Part shown: one piece after another, positions 20,832 through 32,631 of the stretch
Layout of the letters: each line of letters begins with the position of its first letter
How positions within the stretch are numbered: position 1 is the stretch's first letter
Program-made: the position numbers and the translations under genes
Notes under the pieces: model-generated
The model's database searches: none
What the model was told of the DNA's origin: nothing
The model's input: only the letters and a program-made list of their open reading frames with translations
Source: Bufo bufo
Taxonomy: Eukaryota; Chordata; Amphibia; Anura; Bufonidae
Direction: 5' to 3'
Assembly (NCBI RefSeq): GCF_905171765.1
Contig: NC_053389.1
Location: 745,985,146 to 746,049,145, forward strand
Length of the DNA stretch: 64,000 nucleotides

Positions 20832-23800
20832 CCCCTTAAGGACTCAGCCCTATTTCACCTTAAGGACTTGGCCATTTTTTGCAAATCTGACCAGTGTCAC
20901 TTTAAGTGCTGATAACTTAAAAACGCTTTGACTTATCCAGGCCGTTCTGAGATTGTTTTTTCGTCACATATTGTACTTCATGACACTGCTAAAATTGGGT
21001 CAAAAAAGTTAATTTTTTTTGCATTAAAAAAAAAAGCCATATTTACCAAAAAATTTTAAAAATTTGCAAATTTAAAAGTTTCAGTTTCTCTACTTCTGTA
21101 ATACATAGTAATACCCGCAAAAATTGTGATGACTTTACATTCCCCATATGTTTACTTCATGTTTGTAGCATTTTGGGAATGATATTTTATTTTTTAGGGA
21201 TGTTACAAGGCTTAGAAGTTTAGAAGCAAATCTTGAAATCTTTCAGAAATTTACAAAAACCCAATTTTTAGGGACCACTACAGGTCTGAAGTCACTTTGC
21301 GAGGCTTACATAATAGAAACCACCCAAAAATGCCCCAGAAACCGCCCCATTCTATAAACTACACCCCTCAAGGTATTCAAAACTGATTTTACAAACTTCG
21401 TTAACCCTTTAGGTGCTTAGGTAGAGGGAAAAGTGCGCCGTATGGTTTTTGGAAGCCAGATTTTGCTGGACTGGTTTTCTGACACCATGTCCCATTTGAA
21501 GCCCCCCTGGTGCACCCCTAGAGTAGAAACTCCATAAAAGTGACCCATATAAGAAACTACACCCCTCAAGGTATTCAAAACTGATTTTACCAACTTTGTT
21601 AACCCTTTAGGTGTTGCACAAGATTTAATGGAAAATAGAGATACAATTTCAAAATTTCACTTTTTGGGCAGATTTTCCATTTTAATATTTTTTTTCCAGT
21701 TACAAAGCAAGGGTTAACAGCCAAACAAAACTCAATATTTATGGCCCTGATTCTGTAGTTTACAGAAACACCCCATATGTGGTCATAAACCGCTGTACAG
21801 GCACACGGCAGGGCGCAGAAGGAAAGGAATGCCATACGGTTTTTGGAAGGCAGATTTTGCTGGACTGGTTTTTTTGACACCATGTCTCATTTGAAGCCCC
21901 CCTGATGCACCCCTAGAGTAGAAACTCCATAAAAGTGACCCCATCTAAGAAACTACACCCCTCAAGGTATTCAAAACTGATTTTACAAACTTTGTTAACC
22001 CTTTAGGTGTTGCACAAGATTTAATGGAAAATAGAGATACAATTTCAAAATTTCACTTTTTTGGCAGATTTTCCATTTTAATATTTTTTTTTCCAGTTAC
22101 AAATCAAGGGTTAACAGCCAAACAAACTTATTATTTATGGCCCTGATTCTGTAGTTTACAGAAACACCCCATATGTGATCGTAAAATGCTGTACGGGCAC
22201 ACAGCAGGGTGTAGAAGGAAAGGAATGCCATACGGTTTTTGGAAGGCAGGTTTTGCTGGACTGTTGTTTTTGACACCATGTCCCATTTGAAGCCCCCCTG
22301 ATGCACCCCTAGAGTAGAAACTCCAGAAAAGTGACCCCATTTTAGAAACAACGGGATAGGGTGGCAGTTTTGTTGGTACTAGTTTAGGGTACATATGATT
22401 TTTGGTTGCTCTATATTACACTTTTTGTGCAGCAAGGTAACAAGAAATAGCTTTTTTGGCACCGTTTTTTTTTTTTTTTTGTTATTTACAACATTCATCT
22501 GACAGGTTAGATCATGTGGTAATTTCATAGAGCAGGTTGTCACGGACACGGCGATACCTAATATGTATACATTTCTTTTAATTTATGTAAGTTTTACCCA
22601 ATGATTTAATTTTTAAAACAAAAAAAAAGTTTTTAGTGTCTCCATAGTCTAAGAGCCATAGTTTTTTTCAGTTTTTTGGCGATTATCTTAAGTAGGGTCT
22701 CATTTTTTGCGGGATGGGATGATGGTTTGATTTTCATTGGGTAAAACTTACATAAATTAAAAGAAATCTTGCTATAACACTTTTTGTGACTTAAGATGAC
22801 AAAAAATGGCTTTTTTTACACCGTTTTTATTTTTATTTTTTTACGGTGGTCACCTGAGGGGTTAGGTCAATGTGATATTTTTACAGAGTCAGTCGATACG
22901 GACGCGGCGATACCTAATATGTATACTTTTTTTTTATTTATGTAAGTTTTACACAATGATTTCATTTTTGAAACAAAAAAAATGATGTTTTAGTGTTTCC
23001 ATAGTCTAAGAGCTATAATTTTTTCAGTTTTTGGGAAATTGTCTTAAGTAGGGTCTCATTTTTTGCGGGATGAGATGACGGTTTGATTGTTACAATTTTG
23101 GCGTACATGCGACTTTTTTGATCACTTTTATTACCTTTTTTTGGGAACTTAAGTGGGCAAAATTTCAATTTCATCATAGTTTTTTATTTTTTATTTTTAT
23201 GGCGTAACATGACCGTTTTATAGATCAGGTCGTTACGGACGCGGCGATACCAAACATGTGTAGGGAATTTTATTTTTTTCATTTTTAATCAGTTATAAAT
23301 ATGTTTTTGGATTTTTACTTTTTTTTTCACTTTTTTTTTCTTTTTTTTTTTTACCCAGACCCACTTGGTTCTTGAAGATCCAGTGGGTCTGATGTCTGTA
23401 TAATACAGTACAGTACTCTATATAGGGTACTGCACTGTATTTTGCTTACACTGAACAGATCTATGCCTTCAGCACAGATCTGTTCAGCACCATGGACAGC
23501 AGGACGCCTGAGAAGGCGTCCTGTTGCCATGGGAACCTTCCTCGTCTGCCACAACTTTGCAGATGGGGAAGGGTGAGGACGGGGCTGGCGGGGGGCTGTC
23601 TGGGAGCTCTCTCCCTCTTCCATCGGGGGGCTGCAAAGGCACAGCAGCCCCCCGATCGGAGAGGGAGGGAGCTCCCTGAGCTGTTAACCTTTTCCATACA
23701 GCGGTCCATACGGACCGCTGTATGGAAAGGGTTAAATGGCTGACATCGCAGCACCGATGTCATCCGTTTATACCACGGTGTCAGCAATGTGCTGGCACCT

Positions 23801-24264
23801 TGGTATACCCACTGTACACCAACGATTATTCAATGGGAGGCGGGCGTGGGATCGCGATTCCGCCTGCCGCACCGCCCGCCTCCCGCACCGCCCGCAACTT
23901 CCCCCTGCACCTCCCACCGGGCTAAAATCATTCAGAGGTGCAGGGGGGGTGATAAATATATATTTTCGCCACACTAAAGTTTCTGATCGCCGCGGTCAGG
24001 GACCGCGGGGATCAGAAACTGCAGAAATCGCAACAAACCGCAGTTCTGAATTGACCTGCGGTTTGTTGCGATCGCGGACATGGGGGGGTCACGGGACCCC
24101 CCCCGCGCATTTAGCCGAGGTGCCTGCTCAATGATTTGAGCAGGCACCTTGTTCCGGTCACAGCCGGCCAGGCGGCAGTGATCGGAACAACACATGACGT
24201 ACCGGTACGTCATGGGTCCTTAATGACTCGGGAAACATGCCGTACGTTATGCGTCCCTAAGGGG
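20832..24264. mobile_element. Long TTAA-flanked non-autonomous element, copy B, 3.4 kb
   Basis: Starts CCCCTTAAGGACTCAGCC and ends GCGTCCCTAAGGGG, a ~12-bp terminal inverted repeat, with TTAA at 20828-20831 and 24265-24268. Internal modules: a ~400-bp unit repeated at about 21260-22330 (GATTCTGTAGTTTACAGAAA, CACCCCTAGAGTAGAAACTC), then GGCGATACCTAATATGTATA modules, then a GC-rich right third (23350-24220) made of successive hairpins. It shares its left TTAA with copy A. Non-coding as far as I can see. Confidence 0.75.
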
Positions 24265-24383
24265 TTAAATACCGGGACAACATGCCTAACTGATACGTCA
24301 TGTGTCCAGAAGAGGTTAAGTTACTAGGCCACCCCTGATATTATATGAATGAGCACAAAGAATCATCACATGCTACATATTAA

Positions 24384-24890
24384 AGAGGACCTTTCGCGTG
24401 ATCTGACTTTTCAAAATCAGTACCAGGCACTGTAGCCAATGTTTAAAAGATGAGATAGGGCACATATTTATTTTTTTCATTTTTTTTTGCGTTCTGTTTG
24501 GCGCCCTGTATGATAATCAGTTACATTAGTACAGGGAGGAGGAGACGGCCGCGTTTCTCAGTGGGCGTCTCCTTCTCCCTGGCTGTGGCGTGGTCCAATC
24601 ACAGTGGAGTTCATCACAGTCAATTAGAAAAAAAACAGCTCACCGGCTCACCTGGCTGCGGGATATTGGACATCTCACAACCAGGGAGAAGGAGATGCCC
24701 CCTGAGAAATGCAGCCATCTCCTCCTCCCTGTACCGATGCTATTGATTAACGTATGGGGCACCAGACTGAACTCTGGGCACAGTGGATCTGAAAAAAAAA
24801 AAAAAATAACGGGCCATATCTCATCTAGTAAGCATCGGCTACAGCGGCAGGTACTGATTTTGAAAAGTCAAATCACGTGAAAGGTCCTCT
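24384..24890. mobile_element. TTAA MITE, 507 bp
   Basis: AGAGGACCTTTCGCGTGAT and ATCACGTGAAAGGTCCTCT form the terminal inverted repeats, flanked by TTAA (24380-24383, 24891-24894). Subterminal palindromes include CAAAATCAGTACC with GGTACTGATTTTG and AGGGAGGAGGAGA with TCTCCTCCTCCCT. Confidence 0.85.
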
Positions 24891-24894
24891 TTAA

Positions 24895-25690
24895 CAGCGC
24901 ATTCAAATAAGCCCTCTTTATCTCCGGTGCAGTACTATGACAAACTACTGTATACCTAGAGATCATTACAATCTTAGAAACGTCAAGGAAGGAGTTAATA
25001 TACGGCACAGGTTTTGAGTCTATTCATAGACTCTGAAAAGAAGGGGAAGCCAACTCAGCCTGAGATCTAATTTCGCTGGAGGTTGTTGGAGCTGCTTAAA
25101 ACTCCCAATATCTGCAGTTTACTCTATTCAGCAGAGCTGAGATGGCGGCGAATAGCTGGAGGTTAGAGTCCGGCCCCCTCCCACATGTACATAGAGACAT
25201 ACTTCATTTTCTACCGAGGGCAACGTGTTTCAAACCAATTTGAAAAGATCAAAGTTGGCAACTTGGAAGCAAGGTGATTTTTCAATCCCTTAACTTAATA
25301 GCGTGATAAATTAAATTTTCCTGACTTTCCTAGTACTGTTTTTCTGTCCTTTCCAAATGGGATTTTGAAAGGTGCAATCGACTGCTTTTTGATATAAACA
25401 GCTCCGCACATCTGTAGCCCTGCTGATGTATGCAGAGCGCGGCTTTGAAACCCCCTCATAATTCACGTGCTGGACGCCCGCCATGCAAGGCTGTGTACAC
25501 TAACCTACACAGGGCGCAGTGACGGCAAGAAAAAGGAAGAATTCTGATGCAATTAAATGTAACTACAATCAAGGTCTCCCTATAAATTGCCTTCTGGTTC
25601 ACACAGCCTGACATCACCGAGACATCCTGAGCACACAGGAGATTCAAAGCTGAGCAAAGGATCATAGTCACACAATAACATCACACTGAG
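24895..25690. other. Probably single-copy sequence, no gene
   Basis: I recognise no repeat end here. The stretch 25240-25400 is AT-rich with TTAATAGCGTGATAAATTAA and looks like the sort of sequence kept as a noncoding element. Short frames only. Confidence 0.4.
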
Positions 25691-25701
25691 TATATAGAAT
25701 A

Positions 25702-25703
25702 TG

Positions 25704-25736
<33 letters not shown>
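25702..25736. repeat. (TA)n microsatellite
   Basis: About 17 uninterrupted TA dinucleotides follow ATGTATGTA. Confidence 0.95.
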
Positions 25737-25739
<3 letters not shown>

Positions 25740-25852
25740 TAATGACTTAAAGGGAATGTGTCCCCTTAATCGTGTTTTACTAATTAACATAAGCTATTGA
25801 AACTAATTCTTTATTTTCTAATCTTTTTTATTTCTGACTGTAGATAATCATA

Positions 25853-28800
25853 ATTAATACACACCTCAGCAGCTGCAGAACCTCCTAATACACACCTCAG
25901 CTGCTGCAGAAATTCCGAATACACACCTCAGCTGCTACAGACCATCAAACTGTACTCCTGAACTGCTGTAGAACCTCATACTAAACACCAGAGCTGTTGC
26001 AAATCTGTATAAGGCCTCATGCACACGACCGTTGTGTGCATCCGCGTCCGTTCCATCATTTTTCACAGTTTAGCAGAGGTCCCATTCATTTCTATGGAGC
26101 TGTGAAAAAAACTGATAGTCCTCCATTTTTTCTCCGCGTCCGGGATCCGTGATTCCAGTTCGTCAAAAATATATAACCTGTCCTATTCTTGTCAGTGGAA
26201 AATGGAGGACGGACCCATTCAAGTCAATGGGTCCATCAAATAAAACGGATGCACAACTGGTATGTCATCCGTGTCCGTGTCCGTTTTTTTCTACAAGACC
26301 TTGGTGCAATAAAATTACACTTTTCATTAACCTTTCTTTTTCCCCCCCTGTCAGACAAAAAAAAAGGAAGACACAAGGAAACACAACTGAAGCAAAATCG
26401 GACACGGACCACTGAAGCCAAATCACTGACAAAAACACATGAGGCCTAACACACACTAAATATGCTGCAATATACACCATAAATGCTGCAGAACATCATA
26501 ATGCAAACCTTAGCATCTGCAGAACATCATAACAGCTTCTGCAAAAAATCTTAACACACACCTCAGCTTCTGCAGAACATTATAATACGCACTTCCCGTT
26601 ATGTAGATTTGCAAAATACACACCTCAGCTGCTACAGGACCTCATAATACACACCTCAGCTTCTGCAGAGCTCATAATACACACCTCAGCTGCTGCAGAG
26701 CTCATAATACACACCTCAGCTGCTGCAGAGCTCATAATACACACCTCAGCTGCTGCAGAACATCATAATACACACCTTAGCTGCAGCAGAACATCATAAT
26801 ACACACCTCAGCTGCTGAAGAATATCTTAATACACACCTCAGCTGCTGTAGAGCTCATAATACACACCTCAGCTGCTGCAGGGCCTCCTAATACACACAT
26901 CAGCTGCTGCAGAACATCATAATACACACCTTAGCTGCAGCAGAACATCATAATACACACCTCAGCTGCTGAAGAATATCATAATACAAACCTCAGCTGC
27001 TGTAGAGCTCATAATACACACATCAGCTGCTGCAGAACATCATAATACACACCTTAGCTGCAGCAGAACATCATAATACACACCTCAGCTGCTGAAGAAT
27101 ATCATAATACAAACCTCAGCTGCTGTAGAGCTCATAATACACACCTCAGCTGCTGCAGAACATCATAATACACACCTTAGCTGCAGCAGAACATCATAAT
27201 ACACACTTCAGCTGCTGAAGAATATCATAATACACACCTCAGCTGCTGCAGGGCCTCATAATACACACCTCAGCTTCTGCAGAACATGATAATACACACC
27301 TCATCTACTGCAGAACGTCTTAATACACACTTCAGCTGCTGAAGAATATCATAATACACATCTCTGCTGCTTAAGAATATCATAATATACACCTTAGCTG
27401 CTGTAGAGCTCATAAAACATACCTCAGCTGCTGCAGAACATAATAATACACACCTCAGCTGCTGTAGAGCTCATAATACACACCTCAACTGCTGCAGGGC
27501 CTCCTAATACACACATCAGCTGCTGCAGAACATCATAATACACACCTTAACTGCAGCAAAACATCATAATACACACCTCAGCTGCTGAAGAATATCATAA
27601 TACAAACCTCAGCTGCTGTAGAGCTCATAATACACACCTCAGCTTCTGCAGAACATCATAATACACACCTTAGCTGCAGCAAAACATCATAATACGCACC
27701 TCAGCTGCTGTAGAGCTCATAATACACACCTCAGCTGCTGCAGGGCCTCCTAATACACACATCAGCTGCTGCAGAACATCATAATACACACCTTAGCTGC
27801 AGCAGAACATCATAATAACACACCTCAGCTGCTGAAAAATATCATAATACAAACCTCAGCTGCTGTAGAGCTCATAATACACACATCAGCTGCTGAAGAA
27901 TATCATAATACACATCTCTGCTGCTTAAGAATATCATAATACACACCTTAGCTGCTGTAGAGCTCATAAAACATACCTCAGCTGCTGCAGAACATGATAA
28001 TACACACCTCAGCTGCTGCAGAACCTTATAATACCTCAGCTGCTGCAGAACATGATAATACACACCTCAGCTGCTGCATAACATCATAATACACACCTCA
28101 GTTGCTGCAGAACCTCATAATACACACCTCAGCTGCTGCATAACCTCCTAATACACACCTTAGCTGCAGCAGAACATCATAATACACACCTCAGCAGCTG
28201 AAGAATATCTTAATACACACCTCAGCTGCTGTAGAGCTCATAATACACACCTCAACTGCTGCAGGGCCTCCTAATACACACATCAGCTGCTGCAGAACAT
28301 CATAATACACACCTTAGCTGCAGCAGAACATCATAATACACACCTCAGCTGCTGAAAAATATCATAATACAAACCTCAGCTGCTGTAGAGCTCATAATAC
28401 ACACATCAGCTGCTGCAGAACATCATAATACACACCTTAGCTGCAGCAGAACATCATAATACACACCTCAGCTGCTGAAAAATATCATAATACAAACCTC
28501 AGCTGCTGTAGAGCTCATAATACACACATCAGCTGCTGCAGAACATCATAATACACACCTATGCTGCAGCAGAACATCATAATACACACCTCAGCTGCTG
28601 AAGAATATCATAATACACACCTCAGCTGCTGTAGAGCTCATAATACACACCTCAGCTGCTGCAGGGCCTCGTAATACACACCTCAGCTGCTGCAGAACCT
28701 TATAATATCTCAGCTTCTGCAGAACATCTTAATACACACCTCATCTGCTGCAGAACGTCTTAATACACACTTCAGCTGCTGAAGAATATCATAATACACA

Positions 28801-31060
28801 TCTCTGCTGCTTAAGAATATCATAATACACACCTTAGCTGCTGTAGAGCTCATAAAACATACCTCAGCTGCTGCAGAACATGATAATACACACCTCAGCT
28901 GCTGCAGAACCTTATAATACCTCAGCTGCTGCAGAACATGATAATACACACCTCAGCTGCTGCACAACGTCATAATACACACCTCAGTTGCTGCAGAACC
29001 TCATAATACACACATCAGCTGCAGCATAACCTCCTAATACACACCTTAGCTGCAGCAGAACATCATAATACACACATCAGCTGCTGCAGAACCTCATAAT
29101 GCACAACTCAACTGCTGCAGAGCTCATAATACACACCTCAGCTGCTGAAGAATATCATAATACACACCTCAGCTGCTTCAGGGCCTCATAATATACACCT
29201 CAGCTGCTGCAGAATCTCATAATACACACCTCAGCTGCTGAAGAGCTCATAATACACACCTCTGCTGCTGCAGAACCTCATAATACAGACCTCAGCTGCT
29301 GAAGAACATGATAATACACACCTCAGCTGCTGCAGAACGTCATAATACACACCTTAGCTCAGCTGCTGCAGAACCTCATGATACACACCTCAGCTGCTGC
29401 ATAACCTTTTAATACACACCTTAGCTGCAGCAGAACATCATAATACACACCTCACCTGCTGCAGAACCTCATAATGCACAATTTAGCTGCTGCAGAGCTC
29501 ATAATACACACCTCAGCTGCTGAAGAATTTCATAATATATACCTCAGCTGCTTCAGGGTCTCATAATACGCACCTCAGCTGCTGCAGAACCTCATAATAC
29601 ACACCTCAGCTGCTGAAGAGCTCACAACACACACCTCAGCTGCTGCAGAGCTCATAAAACATACCTCAGCTGCTGCAGAACATGATAATACACACCTCAG
29701 CTGTTGCAGAACCTCATAATACCTCAGCTGCTGCAGAACATGATAATACACACCTCAGCTGCTGCATAACGTCATAATACACACCTCAGTTGCTGCAGAA
29801 CCTCATAATACACACCTCAGCTGCTGCATAACCTCCTAATACACACCTTAGCTGCAGCAGAAGATCATCATACACACCTCAGCTGCTGCAGAACCTCATA
29901 ATACACAACTCAACTGCTGCAGAGCTCATAATACACACCTCAGCTGCTGAAGAATATCATAATACACACCTCAGCTGCTTCAGGGCCTCATAATATACAC
30001 CTCAGCTTCTGCAGAATCTCATAATACACACCACAGCTGCTGAAGAGCTCATAATACACACCTCTGCTGCTGCAGAACCTCATAATACAGACCTCAGCTG
30101 CTGAAGAACATGATAATACACACCTCAGCTGCTGCAGAACGTCATAATACACACCTTAGCTCAGCTGCTGCAGAACCTCATGATACACACCTCAGCTGCT
30201 GCATAACCTCTTAATACACACCTTAGCTGCAGCAGAACATCATAATACACACCTCACCTGCTGCAGAACCTCATAATGCACAACTCAGCTGCTGCAGAGC
30301 TCATAATACACACCTCAGCTGCTGAAGAATTTCATAATACACACCTCAGCTGCTTCAGGGCCTCATAATACACACCTCACCTGCTGCAGAACCTCATAAT
30401 GCACAACTCAGCTGCTGCAGAGCTCATAATACACACCTCAGCTGCTGAAGAATTTCATAATACACACCTCAGCTGCTTCAGGGCCTCATAATACACACCT
30501 CAGCTGCTGCAGAACCTCATAATACACACCTCTGCTGCTGAAGAGCTCACAACACACACCTCAGCTGCTGCAGAGCTCATAACACATACCTCAGCTGCTG
30601 CAGAACATGATAATACACACCTCAGCTGCTACAGAACCTTATAATACCTCAGCTGCTGCAGAACATCATAATACACACCTCCGCTGCTGCAGAACCTCAT
30701 AATACAGACCTTAGCTGCTGCAGAACATGATAATACACACCTCAGCTGCTGTACAAGGTCATAAAAAACAACTCAACTGCTGTTAAACCTTATAATACAT
30801 ATGTACTTTAGATGGAGAACAGAATGAGGAAAAAACCTGTGGCAGGTGCCCTGTTGGGTGTATATTTGTGCGTGCCAGCATGGGCATACTATTAATAAAT
30901 GTCCTCCTCTTGCTCAGCTTCTGCAAAACATCACAATACATACCTCAGCTGCTGCAGAACCTCATAATACACACCTCAGCTATTACAGAACCTCCTAATA
31001 CACACCTCCACTGCTGCAGAACCTCATAATACATACCTTAGATGGAAAACAGAATGGGGA
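25853..31060. repeat. ~31-bp CAGCTGCTGCAG minisatellite with higher-order periods
   Basis: A 30-31-bp unit built from CATAATACACACCTCAGC and TGCTGCAGAACCT repeats for about 5 kb, interrupted by a MITE at 26013-26446 and by a short foreign block at 30800-30900. Variants (GAGCTCAT, GAACATCAT, GAATATCAT, GGGCCTC, TTAGCTGCAGCAG) recur in a fixed order: the block at about 27870-28063 recurs 886 bp later, and the block at 29103 recurs 801 bp later. This is a higher-order repeat. Open frames through it on the minus strand (LQQLRYY, CSAAAEV) reflect the repeat and not genes. On the order of 150 units are present. Confidence 0.95.
26013..26446. mobile_element. Harbinger-like MITE inside the minisatellite
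   Basis: The left end GGCCTCATGCACACGACCG and right end ACACATGAGGCC are flanked by TAA (26010-26012, 26447-26449). Minisatellite sequence occurs on both sides, so insertion followed the start of the array. The outer right arm has lost the ACGGTCGT segment. Confidence 0.8.
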
Positions 31061-31143
31061 AAAACCTGGCAGGGCCCTGTGAAGGAATGGCAGGTGCCCT
31101 GTTTGGGAGGGGGGGGGGGGTCCGCTTGTCAGCATGGGCCTAA
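31061..31143. repeat. Partial duplicate of the 30800-30900 spacer
   Basis: GGAAAACAGAATGGGGAAAA and GGCAGGTGCCCTGT match GGAGAACAGAATGAGGAAAA and GGCAGGTGCCCTGT at 30814-30855. The copies continue through CAGCATGGGC, where the second copy is cut by a MITE, and resume at 31680 as TTCCTCCTCTTGCT. A G-run of 12 lies at 31109-31120. Confidence 0.7.
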
Positions 31144-31664
31144 GGGCTCATGCACACAAACGTATTTTCTTTCCGCTTCCGTTCTGTTTTTTTTTTGCGG
31201 ACCATATGCGAAACCATTCACTTCAATGGGTCTGCAAAAACAGCGGAAGGTACTCCATATGCATTCCGTTTTCGTATTTCCATTCCGCAAAAAAGTAGTG
31301 CATGTCCTATTATTGTCTGAAAATCACGTTGCGAGGCCCCATTCAAGTCATCAAGTCTGCAAAAAATACGGAACTCACACGGAGCACATCCGTATGTCAT
31401 CCGTATTTCATCCGTATTTTGTGGATCCATACTGTAGAAATACTATGCCCAGCCCATATTGCTCATGTGTTTGGTGATTAATAAATTACTGTTTCCATTT
31501 TCGATCTGCAAAAAACGGATCGCATATGGAAACCATACGGATATGTTTTGTGGAATAACGGAATGGAAGAGGACTTCAATCAGAGAAAAAAAAAAACTAA
31601 GATACGGAACAATGGATCAGTGAAAAACGGACCGCAAAACAACAACGGTCGTGTGCATGATTCC
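31144..31664. mobile_element. Harbinger-like MITE, 521 bp
   Basis: The left end GGGCTCATGCACACAAACG follows TAA (31141-31143); the right end GGTCGTGTGCATGATTCC is followed by TAC. The interior is palindromic (TTCCGCTTCCGTTCTG, GAACTCACACGGAGCACATC, CGGATCGCATATGG). The duplicated spacer shows the empty site. Confidence 0.7.
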
Positions 31665-31744
31665 TACTAGTCACAAATTTCCTCCTCTTGCTTTGGTCAT
31701 ACCTCTTACCAGCCCTGTTTTTCATTAGATTGAAACATGTCTTA

Positions 31745-32071
31745 GGCCTCATGCACACGACCGTTCAGTTTTTTTGCGGTCCGCAAACCACAGATCCGCA
31801 AAAAACGGAAGCCGCCGTGTGCCTTCCGCAATTTGCGGAATGGAACGGGCAGCCCAATGTAGAAATGCCTATTCTTGTCCACAAAACGGACAAGAATAAG
31901 ACATGATATTTTTTTTTTTGCGGGGCCATGTAACGGAGCAACGGATGCGGACAGCACACTGAGTGCTGTCCGCATCTTTTGCGGGCCCCATTGAAGTGAA
32001 TGGGTCCGCACCCGAGCCGCAAAAAATGCGGCTCGGATGTGGACCACAACAACAGCCGTGTGCATGAGGCC
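31745..32071. mobile_element. Harbinger-like MITE, 327 bp
   Basis: GGCCTCATGCACACGACCG and GCCGTGTGCATGAGGCC are flanked by TTA (31742-31744, 32072-32074). Paired inner motifs TTTGCGGTCCGC and GAAGTGAATGGGTCCGC are present. The right TTA overlaps the TTAA of the next MITE. Confidence 0.9.
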
Positions 32072-32075
32072 TTAA

Positions 32076-32529
32076 ATAGGACCCGTCACCTCTGCTTACC
32101 TGTCTGTTTTAGTAACTACTTATATTTCCCATGTAATAACAATTCTGGAGCATCTATTCTTATGACTCTTGTGCCATGTACAATAAATCTGTTATTCTGG
32201 CTAGACATTTATAAATTGTCAGCAGTATGCAATAAATGCCCTTCTGATTGTTACCAGTTGTGGGTGTGCTCCTGTACAGCTCTGGCAGCTCTGATTGGAT
32301 AGTGACAGACTGTGTAGGGACACCCCCCCCCCCCCCCCCCCCCCCTCAAACTGGTGAGACCTCATTAGACCTGTATTGCAGATTTCTGTCAATTCTTTCA
32401 TAAACTTCTAGTAGGAATAATAACAGTACGGAACAACAGAGTCGTAAGAATAGATGCTCCAGAATTATTAGTACATGGAGTGTAAGTAGTAACTAAAACA
32501 GACATGTCAGGAGAGGTGACAGCTCATAT
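32076..32529. mobile_element. TTAA MITE with a 23-base C run
   Basis: Flanked by TTAA (32072-32075, 32530-32533). ACCTGTCTGTTTTAGTAACT pairs with AGTAACTAAAACAGACATGT, and GGAGCATCTATTCTTA with TAAGAATAGATGCTCC. The long C run is 32323-32345. Relative of the interrupted element at 10873-17036. Confidence 0.8.
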
Positions 32530-32631
32530 TTAAGAGGGTTGGGGCTCATGCAGACTTAACCAATTGTTGGGTGGATTTTTAGGATAACCCTGTATAGATA
32601 GGGTAAGAAGGGATTCAAATGTTGGGAGGTA

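Noticed and set aside
19078..22394. Recurrent minus-strand peptides such as MAFLSFCALPC
   Set aside because: They repeat in every TTAA element module (also 49739-49996 and, inverted, 57081-57284) with stops and shifts in most copies. This reflects repeated DNA, not a conserved gene; no domain is known to me.
27872..28949. Repeated open frames with LQQLR and CSAAAEV peptides
   Set aside because: They are translations of the minisatellite in frames that happen to stay open. No start context or domain supports a protein.
25853..31060. CRISPR-like appearance of the short repeat array
   Set aside because: Units are contiguous with no unique spacers, the variants are themselves repeated, and no cas-like gene is present. 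It is a eukaryotic minisatellite.
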